Shown: one piece after another, positions 1 through 11,400 of the stretch
How the letters are laid out: each line of letters starts with the position of its first letter
Numbering within the stretch: the stretch's first letter is position 1
NCBI GenBank assembly: GCA_016287035.1
Contig: JAEEVI010000046.1
Coordinates: 1 to 20,709 of the forward strand
Reading direction: 5' to 3'
Origin: Bacillota bacterium
GTDB taxonomy: Bacteria; Bacillota; Clostridia; Peptostreptococcales; Anaerovoracaceae
Length of the DNA stretch: 20,709 nt
Notes under the pieces: model-generated
Told to the model about the DNA's origin: nothing
Seen by the model: only the letters and a program-made list of their open reading frames with translations
The model's database searches: none
Position numbers and translations under genes: made by a program

Positions 1-540
1 CTTTCTCTCGGCCTCGGTCTTCCTGGTGCGGTATTTGACGGTGCCGGCGGCTTCCTCGAAGATCTCCCGGCGGCTGTCCATCTTGTTGTCGATGATATCG
101 GCGATCCGGCCCTGTCCGATGATCGAGTATCCCTCGACGCCGATCCCTGTGTCCATGATCAGCTCGCGTATGTCGCGGAGCCTGCAGGGCGTCTTGTTTA
201 TCATGTACTCGCTCTCGCCGGACCTGTACATTCGCCTTGTTATGCCTACCTCGGCGAAGTCTATGGGAAGCGAGCGGTCGGCGTTGTCGATCACGAGGGT
301 GACCTCCGCCATGCCCTTGGGCTTGCGCCCCTCGGTCCCGGAGAAGATGACCTCCTCCATCTTTCCGCCGCGCAGGAGCTTGGGGCTCTGCTCGCCGAGG
401 ACCCATCTTATGGCGTCGGATATGTTGCTCTTGCCGCTTCCGTTAGGACCGACGATGCAGGTTATCCCGTCCGTGAATTCTATTGTTACAGGATCCGCGA
501 AAGACTTGAATCCGTTGAGCTCTATCCGCTTGAAATACAT
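1..540 (-). CDS. smc: Chromosome segregation ATPase SMC, N-terminal 180 residues (cut by window edge)
   Basis: SMC dimers bind and compact DNA and, with ScpA/ScpB, drive chromosome segregation. Only the N-terminal part of the ATPase head is present; the frame is open to base 1, so the coiled coils, hinge and C-terminal head lie outside. Visible: the start MYFKRIELNGFKSF, Walker A GPNGSGKS at residues 31-38, the LLRGG segment near 60, the EGYSIIGQGRI segment near 140 and the family signature FEEAAG at 161-166, which precedes the coiled coil. The ATG at 540 is preceded by GAGGT at normal spacing, inside the 3' end of rnc. Only 3 bases separate the rnc stop from this start, so the two are one operon and probably translationally coupled. 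Identification is firm; nothing unusual is seen. Confidence 0.97.
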   Translation of the reverse strand, partial: MYFKRIELNGFKSFADPVTIEFTDGITCIVGPNGSGKSNISDAIRWVLGEQSPKLLRGGKMEEVIFSGTEGRKPKGMAEVTLVIDNADRSLPIDFAEVGITRRMYRSGESEYMINKTPCRLRDIRELIMDTGIGVEGYSIIGQGRIADIIDNKMDSRREIFEEAAGTVKYRTRKTEAERK

Positions 541-543
541 CTG

Positions 544-1260
544 TTACCTCTTCGAGTTTCCGGAAAGACGCGCGAGGGCGTCCGACGCCGCCGCCGCTTC
601 TCCGAGTTTTTTGCTCCGGCCCGTGCCGGTGCCGATGACCTTTCCGTCCACGCTCACCGACATCGTGAATACCTTGGCGTGATCCGGGCCCTCCTCCTTT
701 ACGAGGCTGTACTCTATGTCGCGAGTCCCGCTGCGCTGCAGGAGCTCCTGCAGCTCGGACTTGCTGTCGTTGACCACTTTTCCGGACGCGAACGCCTCGA
801 TCGCGGGCATCATCTGGCGCAGCACGCATTCCGACGCGGCCGCAAAGCCTCCGTCGATATATACCGCGCCTATTATCGCCTCCGCGCAGTCCGCGACGAT
901 GGAATCCCTTTCCCTTCCGCCGCCGCCGTCCTCGCCGCGCCCCAGGCGCATGAACCTGTTGATCCCTATGCGTTTGCCGATCTGCGCGAGGCTCCTCTCG
1001 CATACCAGGCTCGCGCGTATCTTCGTGAGCTCGCCTTCGGCCTTGTCGCTCATCCTCGTGAATATATCGCGGCTGACGACCATGTCCAGAACGGCGTCGC
1101 CGAGGAACTCGAGCCGTTCGTTCGAGCGGATCGAGCCTCTGCCCGCCTCGTTCGCGTAGGAACTGTGCGTGACGGCCGTAAGGAGCAGGCTCTCGTCTTT
1201 GAAAGTATAGCCGAGGATCTCCTCGAGCTCTTCTATGTCAGGCTTCTGCAGGCTGTTCAT
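544..1260 (-). CDS. rnc: Ribonuclease III
   Basis: Double-strand-specific endoribonuclease that processes rRNA precursors and structured mRNAs in the cytoplasm. At 238 residues it has normal family length. The catalytic RIIID domain carries the signature NERLEFLGDAVL at residues 47-58, with E48, E51 and D55 as metal-site candidates, and the second acidic pair D124/E127 in ADCAEAIIGAVYID. A C-terminal double-stranded RNA-binding domain covers about 166-235, ending in the typical KKLGEAAAASDAL helix. The ATG at 1260 is preceded by GGAGA about 7 bases upstream. The first 23 bases overlap the end of plsX in another frame, which suggests translational coupling. In many Bacillota acpP lies between plsX and rnc; here there is no room for it. 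Confidence 0.98.
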   Translation of the reverse strand: MNSLQKPDIEELEEILGYTFKDESLLLTAVTHSSYANEAGRGSIRSNERLEFLGDAVLDMVVSRDIFTRMSDKAEGELTKIRASLVCERSLAQIGKRIGINRFMRLGRGEDGGGGRERDSIVADCAEAIIGAVYIDGGFAAASECVLRQMMPAIEAFASGKVVNDSKSELQELLQRSGTRDIEYSLVKEEGPDHAKVFTMSVSVDGKVIGTGTGRSKKLGEAAAASDALARLSGNSKR

Positions 1261-2266
1261 TTATCTTCTCCATGGAAGCCGTTATCTCCCCGACGACGTC
1301 CCTCTCCGAGACCTTTACGGCCTTGGCGATGGCGTTCCTTACAGCGCCGCTGTCGGAGGATCCGTGCATCTTGAAAACGAGCCCCTTCACGCCGAGTATC
1401 GGCGCCGCGCCGTATGTGGAGTAGTCCGTCAGCTTTTTCAGATCGGCGAACTTGCTCTTTATCAGCAGGCCTCCTAATTTCGACATCGAGCTTTCGTATA
1501 TCTTGCTCTTTATGAGCCTGAGCATCGACATGGCAAGACCTTCCTGAAGCTTCAGGACGACGTTGCCGGTAAAGCCGTCGCAGACGAGTATGTCGCATTC
1601 GCAGGAGGGAATGTCCCTCGCCTCTACGTTTCCGATGAAGTTGACGGATCCGTCGCTCTTAAGGATCTGGAACGTCTCCTTGAGCACGCTCGTTCCCTTG
1701 GTCTCCTCCGCGCCGATGTTTATCAGGCCGACGCGAGGGCTGTCTATCCCGAAGGCTGCGCTCATGTATATGCTTCCCATGTGAGCGAAGCTGACGAGAT
1801 TCGAGCTGCGGCACTCCGAATTCGCGCCCGCGTCGAGGAGCATGTAAAAGCCTCCCACCGTCGATACCCTCGGCATCATCGCGACGATCGCGGGGCGCTC
1901 GATGCCCTTTATCCTTCCGAGGTGCAGAAGAGCCCCGGTCATGAGCGCTCCGGTGTTGCCGGCCGAGAGCACCGCGCCCGCGCGGCCGTCTTTTACCATG
2001 TCTATCGCGCGCACCATCGAAGAATCCGGCTTGCTCCTGACAGCCTTTACCGGGCTGTCCTCGTTCTCGATGATCTGGGTCGAAGGTTCTATCGATATGC
2101 TGCCCGCCAGAGACGATGTATCGTACTTCGCGAGCTCAGCTTCTATAACGTCCGGACATCCGACGAGCACTATGTCGGCAGGGATATCCTTCGCGGCAAG
2201 GACGCTGCCCTCTATGACCGCGGACGGCGCGTTGTCTCCGCCGTGTGCGTCTACTGCTATCTTCAA
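1238..2266 (-). CDS. plsX: Phosphate acyltransferase PlsX
   Basis: PlsX converts acyl-ACP and phosphate to acyl-phosphate, the acyl donor for PlsY in the first step of phospholipid synthesis; it is a peripheral membrane enzyme. The 342-residue length is normal. Family hallmarks are the N-terminal AVDAHGGDNAP (residues 4-14), LSAGNTGALM near 100, LLDAGANSECR near 145 and VCDGFTGNVVLK near 226. Translation starts at a TTG (2266) preceded by AGGAG at about 9 bases, which outweighs the weak start codon. It is the first gene of plsX-rnc-smc and overlaps rnc by 23 bases. The upstream genes often found here in Clostridia (rpmF and a YceD-like gene) are absent; the giant surface-protein gene lies there instead. 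Confidence 0.98.
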   Translation of the reverse strand: MKIAVDAHGGDNAPSAVIEGSVLAAKDIPADIVLVGCPDVIEAELAKYDTSSLAGSISIEPSTQIIENEDSPVKAVRSKPDSSMVRAIDMVKDGRAGAVLSAGNTGALMTGALLHLGRIKGIERPAIVAMMPRVSTVGGFYMLLDAGANSECRSSNLVSFAHMGSIYMSAAFGIDSPRVGLINIGAEETKGTSVLKETFQILKSDGSVNFIGNVEARDIPSCECDILVCDGFTGNVVLKLQEGLAMSMLRLIKSKIYESSMSKLGGLLIKSKFADLKKLTDYSTYGAAPILGVKGLVFKMHGSSDSGAVRNAIAKAVKVSERDVVGEITASMEKINEQPAEA

Positions 2267-2368
2267 AGCTTACATCTCCTTTACTTTACGCCGAGAGCTT
2301 TCCGGCCGGACGCGCCGGAAGAGACCGGGCGCAGGCCAAAAAATGCTATGCACATAGTGTAGCAAGTT
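2267..2368 (-). other. plsX leader with two inverted repeats
   Basis: This is the roughly 95-base 5' leader between the predicted promoter and plsX. It holds a perfect 7-bp inverted repeat TTCCGGC/GCCGGAA (2300-2306 and 2314-2320, 7-base loop). A second imperfect one, TGCTA-TG-CAC / GTG-TAGCA (2344-2364), sits about where transcription should begin. Neither is followed by a T-run on the minus strand, so they are not terminators. The second could be an operator or a start-site hairpin. It does not match the FapR operator sequence I know from Bacillus. The role is unknown. Confidence 0.35.
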
Positions 2369-2397
2369 ATTATAGCATAGAAACAGGTCGCTATCAA
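2369..2397 (-). promoter_or_regulatory. Promoter for plsX-rnc-smc
   Basis: On the minus strand the sequence reads TTGATA (2397-2392), a 17-base spacer, then TATAAT (2374-2369) with an extended TG-C just before the -10. This is close to the housekeeping sigma consensus. It lies directly behind the terminator of the surface-protein gene: the -35 box shares two bases with that terminator's T-tail. The operon therefore appears to be expressed independently of the upstream cassette. Confidence 0.85.
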
Positions 2398-2423
2398 TTA
2401 AAAGCCCGGGCTATCGCCCGGGC
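2396..2423 (-). terminator. Rho-independent terminator of the surface-protein cassette
   Basis: A perfect 8-bp GC stem, GCCCGGGC, with loop GATA (minus-strand sense), covers 2404-2423 and is followed on the minus strand by TTTTAATT (2403-2396). It starts 25 bases after the stop codon of the 3699-residue gene, as expected for an operon end. Confidence 0.85.
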
Positions 2424-2447
2424 CTTCGCGTTTGATGTTTTTCCGCC

Positions 2448-5400
2448 CTATCCTATAAAGTCCGGAAGGAGCTTCGCGTTGGTGTAGATTATGTAGTCCG
2501 GATCGGAATCGACGAGCATCGTGTACTCGGAATTCTCGTACTTTACGAGGTCGACGTCGAGCAGCACCTTGTAGTTCGAATACATGAGATGCGAATTGCT
2601 GAGCGCCGCCCCGGTCTTGGCGCCGAGGTCGACGAACACGGTCTCGATGCAGCCGATGTTGTTCCTGGGCAGATACAACGTAACTGACACGCCGTCGGCG
2701 GAACCTATCACGTCCGCGCCTCCGACCTTCAGATACGACAGGAAGTCAGCCATCGCAACAGGATGGTAGCCGTCGTTCTTCTGCTCGAGCTGCAGCGTCA
2801 CGCGCAGGTGCGTGTAACCTTCAGCCTGAAGCTCTACCTGGCTGTAGTCCAGAACGCCTACCGTCTCTATGAGCTGGACGGTGGAATCGTCGTTGTCGAG
2901 CGGGTTGACGCCGAGCTGTCCGAGGTCTCCCTGCATCTCGCTGTCGGCGGTGTTGTAGGAGAGGTTCGCCTTCCTGCTCTCGATGCCGCTGAAGTATCTG
3001 TCGGTGTCGTCAGCTCTCTCCGAGATGCTGCTGTACGCGGTCCTTTCGGCGATAGCCGCTATGTTCGACTTCACGAACAGCTTGGTGCCGGTCGTAAGAT
3101 CCGTAAGGATGTCGGCCGGGCGCGCCGGGAACTGTGCGTCGATAGCCGCCTGGTTGCCGTAGGTGACGCTCACGCTCGCCGCTATCGTTACGGGAGCTCC
3201 CGTAGAGAGCGCGGAGCGCAGGTCGTCGCCGGCCGTGAACTGGATGAAGCCTCCTCCGGCCGTCCATGACGTGCCGGCGCCGTTCGTATAACTGCGCGCC
3301 GGTCCGCTGTTTATGGTGTAAGTGCCCCTGACCGTCGGATCGCCTTCTATGACAGTTCTCGAGCTTCCGTCGTCGTTGGTCCTCGTCATGTGCAGCAGGA
3401 AGCTGTGGTACATGCTGCCCGCGTACGCGGAATACGTGCCGGCGTTGTGCATCACTATCTGAGCCGACAGCTCCGCTTCGATCGTATCGTGCTGGCGCGA
3501 GATTATGCCGAACTCGCCGCCCTCGGTGCTGATGGCGACGTCCGAGATCTCGTAGACCTGGCCGATTATCATCTCAGCGTTCGATTCGGTGCCGAGCAGC
3601 GTCGGATAATCGCCCGCCAGGCTCGTCTGGCTCCTTATCGTGTATCTTGCGATGCCCGAAGACTCCGGATCCGTGAAGAACGACAGATAGTACGATTCCC
3701 TGGCCGCGGCCGTGACCGTGATGTCATAGCGCGGAGAACCGCTGTCGGCGTCGGTGTAGAGCCTGTAGTGATCGTCTCCTATCTTTATCTGCGCGTCGCC
3801 CTCGTAGCATTCCACATACTTGCCGGAGGCCGACGAAGTGAGCGTCGTCGACAGCAGGTCGGAGAGCGGAACGGGCTCGAAAGCGTTCCTTTCCGCGTCC
3901 TCGAAGGCGGAGAGATCGAGCACACCCGTGGTGCTGTTATAGACAGCGCTGAACGTCGCGTAATACGCGTTCCCTGTCTGGATATCGACGAGAGCCATCT
4001 TCGTGCCGCCCGGAAGATGCGAGATGTTCACGTTGTCCTCCTTGGCAAGCTTGAGAGTCTTCGTTACCCTGCCCATGAAGCTCTCGCCGTAGCCCAGCGA
4101 ATCCGTCCATTCCTGCGCCGTCCTGTCGTAGTCGAAGTCGAACAGCGTGGTGATGGGTATGCCGAAGTTCTCGAGCGCGGATCTGCTGTTGAGGTACGGC
4201 GTCGGTTCGTACGTCGTCCCGGACAGGACTCTCGCGCTGAAGTTGAACATCATGACCTTCTTGACCATCACGGGCACGTAGAGATGATACGCCACATTGC
4301 CCGTATCGGGATCGAAGAAGCCGACGTCGATCATCGTGAACGACCTTCTGTTGTTGTCGACAGCCGCGGTCGTCATGTAGAACCTGTTGTTCACGGTGTC
4401 GTGCAGCAGGCTCGAATCGTTCTGCTTCGCGAAGACGCCGTTGTTGTCCATCTGCATCCTGTACAGATCGACGCTGCACTTTCCGCTGATCGCCGCGTCG
4501 TCCGCGTAGTTTATATTCGTGTTCGCGAGCAGATTGATGTACGAGTTTATGAGCTCTCCGGCGACCGCCGGTCTCGTCTCGTCGAGCACGAGCACCGGGA
4601 AATCGCGGAACCCGTCTATCGACTGGGCCGCCGGTATCTCCGAGGAGAACATCGCCATGAGGCCGAAGTCGAACGTCGACAGATAGCCCGAGGAGACCTT
4701 GTATCTGCTGCCGCCCTCGTCCGTTATCGCCTTGATCGGCGAGGACGCGATGCCGGAAGCGAAGCCGTCGCTCGTGATGAGCTGGCCCTGCCCGATCGTC
4801 GTGTAGCCGTTGACCGTGACGTAAGGCTTCGCGGCCGCGATGTCGGAGCCTCCGTGCAGCACCGAGTCGGCCGTGTTCTTCGAGCCTCCGCTTCCTTCGG
4901 CGTAGCCCTTGTAATCGGCGAACGCCACTATGCCCTCGGACCCGTCGGCACCGCCGAGCCATTCGGTTGAAGCACTCCCGCCGTACTTGCCGGCGAGGCG
5001 GTCGGTGATCGTCGAACCGTATGCGGATACGCCGGCGAGCTGAATGACGGCGCCCGTCCTGTTGTTTCCGAGTATCAGGCCGATGTTGTCGAGGTTCATA
5101 GCCAGGCTTCCGCCGCTTCCCGCGTAATGCGCGAGCGTGCAGTCGTCGAGCAGTATGTCGTAGCCGTACAGATTCTGCTTGTTTCCGGACGCAAGCCCGA
5201 GCAGGAAGCCCGTGCCCCTGTTGTTCGAGCTTCCGCTGTAGCTCGTGAAGACGGTGCTCTCATCCGCGTGGAAGTTGTTTACGAATATGGTGCTCGACTT
5301 GTCTCTCGACTGGTTGAAGTATCCGGCTATGAGGCCGGCCGTCTGAGTATTGTTCGAGGTCGATGAGAGCGACGCGGCTTCGAATCCCTGCACGCTGCAG

Positions 5401-8400
5401 TTCGAGACCTTTACCATGATCGCCCTGCCGGAATTCGTCTGGTCGAATTTGCCCACGAGAGCCCCGGCGTTGCCGTACGCGTGCGCGTAGCCGTCGTTTC
5501 CGCCTGTCACCCTTACGTGGACGTCGTCCATGTACAGCTTTCCGGAATCGTTTTGCTGGCCGGTTATCGCGCCGGCGTTGCCGCCGATGACGGTCACGTC
5601 CGTGATGACGCAGTCCGTTATCTGAACGTCGTTTCCGGCTCTTATGATACCTATGAGGCCGCCCTGGTCGTCCTGCCTGTTGGCGTTGTTGAGATCAGCT
5701 CCGACGGTCAGATATCCGGGAGTCCCCTTTACCCTGAGGTGCGACAGCTTTACGTTGAAGGAGCTCTCGTTCGCGGAGGTGCCCGTCTGCCACGCAACGC
5801 CTATGAGGCCGCCCGCGCTGTAGCTCGCGGCGTTCGTTACCTCGGTCGTGTTTCTGAACTCTATCGACTTTAACGCGAACGTCTTGGGAGCGTTCTCGTT
5901 TCCTATTATATTGACGCCGCCGGATACTCCGTCAGCGGAGCCGATGAGCCCGCCGACGCGGAAGCCGGAGGTAACGGTTATCGGCTCGCTGTCCGTTCCG
6001 CAGTCGATTATGAACAGCTTGTTGGAAGCTTTCTTGCCGCCTGCGAAGTAGCCGATCATTCCGCCGGACTCTCTGATGCCGTTAACGGTTATGCCACTCA
6101 GCGTGACGTTCTGTATCCTTATGGTCTCGGTGGTGCGCCCGACGATGCCGCCGACCTCCATCACCGAGTTGTAGTTCACGCCGTCCTCGTCGTTGGCGTT
6201 CTGATTCTTCTTGTATCCGGTGAGGCTTCCGTTCGAGAGCTTGTGCAGCCTGTAATCGACCGTTCCGGACAGAGTGAAGTTGCGGATGGCGTTGGCCTCG
6301 TTGTCCGCGTTCTTCTGGTGCGTCGAATTGAAGAGTCCGAATCCCGCGTTGTCGAAAGCCTTTATGTTCTCGGCTCTGGGATGGTACTCGTGGTAGCGCA
6401 TGTTGAGGACGATATTGGCGTTGCTGCCTTCGAGCGATCTGAACCTGACGGCCAGATAGCTGCTCGTCGTAAAGAAGCTGCCGAGCCCTCTGAAGCCCGT
6501 GGGCATCACGTACGTCCCCGCGGACAGCGTGATGCGGTTGATGATGCTGCTCTCGCCGTCTCCGCAGATGCTCCTGACCTGGTACAGACCTTTCGCGTCC
6601 TGCGACGTATACACTCTGACGATATAGGGCACCTTCGCGGAGACGCTGTGAAGGTCGCTCGCCGCCAGGGCGAAGTCGCCGGATTTGAGCGCGCCGGTGG
6701 TGACCTCGTCGTACTGCGCGTTCCTCGTCGAAGTGTAGTTCCTGTACGCGATCCACGGCTGTCCGCTTATGGACGTGTAGGCGTTCACGGCGGAAGCGCT
6801 GTAATTCGCCGAAGCCGCTCCGCTGTTGATGATGCTGGAGAGGACGAACAGCGACTGGGGATCGGGCGCGGTAATCTCATACGTCTTCGAAGCCGTGGCC
6901 GTTACCGTGAGCTTGCTCGCGGAGCTCGGATGCAGATCCGGGATGCTGTAGTTCTTGAGGCCGTTCTTCATCGTGGCGCCGTCCTCGTCTCCCGCGTAGG
7001 AAGCGCTCTCGGTGAACGCGTAGCCCGCGGCTACTCTTCCGATTATCGGGTTGACGTAGAGCCAGCCGTCGTCGGCGACGTTGGCGAAGACGGACGAAGT
7101 CAGTCCGGTATGCGCGACGCCGTCCATGTTTCTGAATATGAGTCCTCCGTTGAAGACTATCCCCGCGTAGCCGCCTACCGGGATGAGCCTTCTGTACGCG
7201 GAGCTGTCGTACGAGAACGAGGCGCCGGTAAAGTCGAGCCCGACGCGGTCGATTATGTTGTCGCCGCCCATTACCTGGGCGATCACGACGCCGTAGCTGG
7301 AGTTTCCGTCGGAATACTTATACGTGTTCTGGTTCGGCTCGCTTAGCGTCACGTTCGCGTTCAGGTGGAAGTTGACGTTCTTGACGACCGCTCCGTTCGC
7401 GGACTGTATGAACGGAGTGTTGCTGTTGAGCGTTATCGTGGGATATACCGGAGATCCCTCCGTGCCGAGGTTCTTTCCGACTATCACGCCGCGGAACGCG
7501 TACGCGTATTCGTAGATATTGCTCGTCACGGAACCGGCCTGCGCGTAGCCGAGGCCGTCCCAGCCGCTCGCGGGCAGGTTGATGCTCTTCGTTATCAGGT
7601 AATACGCTCCGGCGAGGTACTCGCGCACGACGCTGAAGCTCACCGTTACGGTGCGGCTGTTCGCCTGATCATAGTATTCGAAGTCCGTGCCGTTGAACCT
7701 GTATTCGATGTCCGCCGCGCCGCCGTCGTGCCACATGTCCAGGCCGCCGGTCCCGATGTCTTCGGGAAGGATGAGCGTGAACGACGTCTCAAGCGTCGTG
7801 TCGCCGCGGATGACGCGCTCGATCGAGGAGAGCTCGGAGCCGTTCGATATTATGTACGGATCGTTGTACTGGCCGCACCCGGACTTCATGCTCACGGACA
7901 GGTAGTTGACGCTTATCTCGTGAAGTCCCGCGCCGCCGTCGTACGCCCTGTAGACGTAAGGCAGCCAGCCCGACGAGAAGTCGTAGGGCGAAGCGGCCTC
8001 GTGGCTCTCGGGGCTCGTGAATACACCGGCGTCCGGCTTGTACTTGCTCTCGTCTCCCGGATACTCCAGCGATTCGGAGACCTCGCGGCCGTATGTCACG
8101 TAGTGCCTCGGGGTGCTGGCGGACCAGTCCTCGGGGAGGGAGTAGTCGTATACCGCCTGGCAGGCCGTGTTGAACGAGAAGCTGTCGAGTATAGTCGCTC
8201 TGTAGAACAGAGATCTGTTCGTATGGTACGCCGCGCTGAGCTGGGCGTTAGCCGTGCCGTTGACCAGAGCTGCCGTTCTGGCGTCGAGCCCGAGCTGCGA
8301 GAACGAGAGCGTTATGCCCGTCGCGGTGGACGTGCCGACGGTACCGATGAGGCTCGAGCCGGCGTAGTCGCCCGCGCCGAACCCGCTGTAGCCGAGAGCC

Positions 8401-11400
8401 GAAGAGGTCACCGAAGAGAGCGACAGCGAGGTATTGAAATGCACGGTGTTTATTAGCAGCGGAGCGTAGACGCTTCCGGCCGCGGAAGCGCCGTTTATCC
8501 TCGCCCCGTCGAGCGTTATCTGCGAGATCTGCGCGTCGGCGAGATCGGTGGAGGATCCGCCGATACCGTGCGCGATGAGATACCCGGACGCGGTGCCGGG
8601 GACGAGACCGCTGTTGCCCTGGAGCGTAAGACCGGTCACGTTGAGACCGAGGGAATCGTACAGCAGACCTGTGTGCATCAGGTAATGCTGCGTGCTTTCA
8701 TCTGTCCTGCGGGCATAGCCGTCGCTGCCGCCGCCGGCGCTCTCCTCTCCGTCGTTGATGGCCTTGTTGTCGAACCTTATCGTTCCGGTGACGCTCGCGT
8801 TGGCGGTGACCGGGTAATAGGAAAGACCTGTGAAGTCCATGTTGCCGGAGAGCGCTCCGTTATATCCTCCGGGGAAGTACTGCGCGAGGCTCGCGTGCCC
8901 GTATACGTTGAGGCTCCAAAGAAGCGCCTTTTCGGCCGCGGAGAGAGAGCCTCCGGATACGGCCTTCTGGCGAAGCGAAGTGAGGTTGTAGTAGTAGCGG
9001 CTGTTGATATTGCCCTCGTGGCCGCTGCTCTTTCCGAAAGCTGTCTGGTTCTGGTAGGTATTGACCGTTCCGCCGGCGAACAGCTTCTGGCTTCCGGCTG
9101 TCTCTATCGACACTATCGCGGCGCCGTTCGCCGTTATCGGATCCGTGTGCGTATGCGTCGAGACGCCGTTGGCGTACGTGCCGCGCAGCGTCTGCGTATA
9201 GGCGCATATCTCGTCGAATACGGTGAACGTTCCGCCGGACTCCGTCATAGTGAGGCCGGACAGATCGTACGTCCCGTTGATCTCGAGGAGCAGAGCGGAA
9301 TTCGCGTTCCTGTCCTCGTAACCGTCGTTTATCGCGACGTTCTTCGCGGCGGCGCTGTTGACGAGGAATCCGAAACTCGAGCCGGATCTCTGCGTCACCA
9401 TCTCCGCGTCCGCGACCGTTATCCCGCTGCCGGTGACGGCCATGCGGCCGGTGGCTATCGTCACGAGTCCGGCCATGCGGCCCGAGCGCCCGCTCGAGAG
9501 CGCCGTTATGCGCGCCCCGTCTATCGTAAGGCCGTTTATCTCGACGCCAGCGTTGAACCACGAATAGCCCAGAAGTCCGCCCGCGGCGTCGTACGTCGAC
9601 GCGTCGATAGTGAGGGCGCCTATGTCGGACGAAGTTATGTTGATCTGTGTCGAGAGGTTATAGTTGCTCGTGCTCGAGTTCTGGGCAGTCATTCCGATCA
9701 TGCCGCCGAACCTCGAATACGAGTGGTTCGGGGACGAGGCGTTGCTGTAGGAGCCCGCAAGACGCACGCCGTCGATATTGACGGTGCGCAGCGACGTGCT
9801 GTCATCGATCTTTCCTATTATTCCTCCGGTATAGCTGCGGTTGTCGCTGTTGTTTCTGATATCCGTGAAGCTTGAAGCGTACGTTCCGCCGTTGACGTTT
9901 ATGGTCCCGGCAGCGGAAGTGACGAGCCCTACGGCGCCCCCTACAGAAGCCGCCGGACCGTTGCTGTTGTCGACGGCGGTCGTCATCGCGACGGAGACGT
10001 CCATGTCGTCGAGCGTAAGGCTTCCCGCGGCCTGCCCGATGAGCGCGCCTATGCACCAGGTGTATCTGTCGCCGTCGAACCTGCCGGGGACGTACGTGCT
10101 TATGCTCCCGCGCAGCACGAGATCCTGCATGCGGGCGCCCGAAGCGGACTTCGCGAACAGACCGACGTACCTGTGGCTGTAGATGATGCCGTTTCCGCGG
10201 TAGATGTTGGCGTACGCGCCCTCTGAGGATATGACGGCGCCCGAAGCGTCGAGCCCGTAGAACTCGCCAGACGCCATAGTTATCGTCGAGCCGTTTCCGT
10301 CGAAGGTCCCGGAGAGCCTTCCAAGGTCGGTTTCCGTCGTATCGTTGTAATTGTCGCGCGTAAAGCCTGTAAGCCCGGTATCCGCGAGATCGATAGAGAC
10401 CCCGGACTTGAGGCTGATGGTCCCGGCGAGCAGCGTCTGGCTCGTCGGGGAGCCGGCGAACTGCAGCGCGCCGAGGCCGCTTCCGTAGTTGAGCTGTATG
10501 TTCAGAGCCGTCTTCGCGAAGTCGACCCTGTCCTTTATATTGGACGCGACAGCCGCCTTTACGGTGACGGTATGCGCGGCCATGTCGACCGTGAACAGAT
10601 CGGATTCCGAAAGCCCGCTCGCTGAGCTGAGCCTGAGGACCTCGCCCCAGTCGTATATGTCGCCTCTCCTGTTCGACGGGGAGCGGTAGAAGGCCCAGCC
10701 GGGCACGGCGTCCTCGCCGCTGCCCAGAGCGTAGATCAGCGAATCGCCGCGGCCGCCGACGAGCTGTCCGTAGGCGCCGGTGGCGAGGCTCCCGCCCATG
10801 ACCGCGTCGTCGGAGAGCCTGGTCTGTCCCGCGAGGCGCAGGACTCCCGCGTGCATGTAGCCGATGAGGCCTCCGCCGTTCGTGGTCCCGGCGAGCCCGA
10901 CGTAATCCGCGACGTCGACGAAGCTTCCGCCCGTGCCGAGATCGCCTATAAGGCCTCCGTCGAGCGTGGAGCCGGACATGCCTACGTTGGAGAATTTGAT
11001 GTATACGGGGCTGTCGCATACCTGGCCGATAAAGCCTCCGCGTCCGGGAGACGCGCCGGCCGATACGCTGACGCTCGCCTTTGTGTTCTGTATGAGCAGC
11101 GCGTTGGAAAGATCGGTGTTCGAATAGTATCCGATGAGACCGCCGATCGCCGAATACGTGCCGGACGACGCGGACGACGAAACGTGGAACACACCCGCGT
11201 TTCCTGCCGCGGGAGCGAAGTTCTCGTCTATCGTCACGCTGTTCTCCGCCTCGAGCGTCCCGAAGAGACCTCCCGTATACGTTCCGCCCTCAAAGACCGC
11301 GTCTACTGTGCAGCTCGAGAAGTCGAACGTTCTCGGGCCGGCGCCCGAGGAAGAGGTCGTGCTCTTGTAATAACCGTATATGCCGCCGGCGCCGTTCGTG

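Noticed and set aside
2448..2520. Sortase signal at the C-terminus of the giant protein
   Set aside because: The ending LLPDFIG superficially resembles LPxTG, but it lacks the Thr-Gly, the hydrophobic helix and the basic tail.
3390..4970. 526-codon open frame on the plus strand, opposite the giant gene, and similar ones at 7365-8456, 8568-9875 and 10851-11861
   Set aside because: Their translations are Arg/Val/Asp/Glu-rich, with no domain, no ribosome binding site and no homology I recognise. They mirror the codon bias of the giant gene in a GC-rich sequence.
9802..11019. 405-codon minus-strand frame inside the giant gene
   Set aside because: It overlaps the giant gene in another frame and is extremely rich in Arg and His with no fold-like pattern, so it is a frame shadow.
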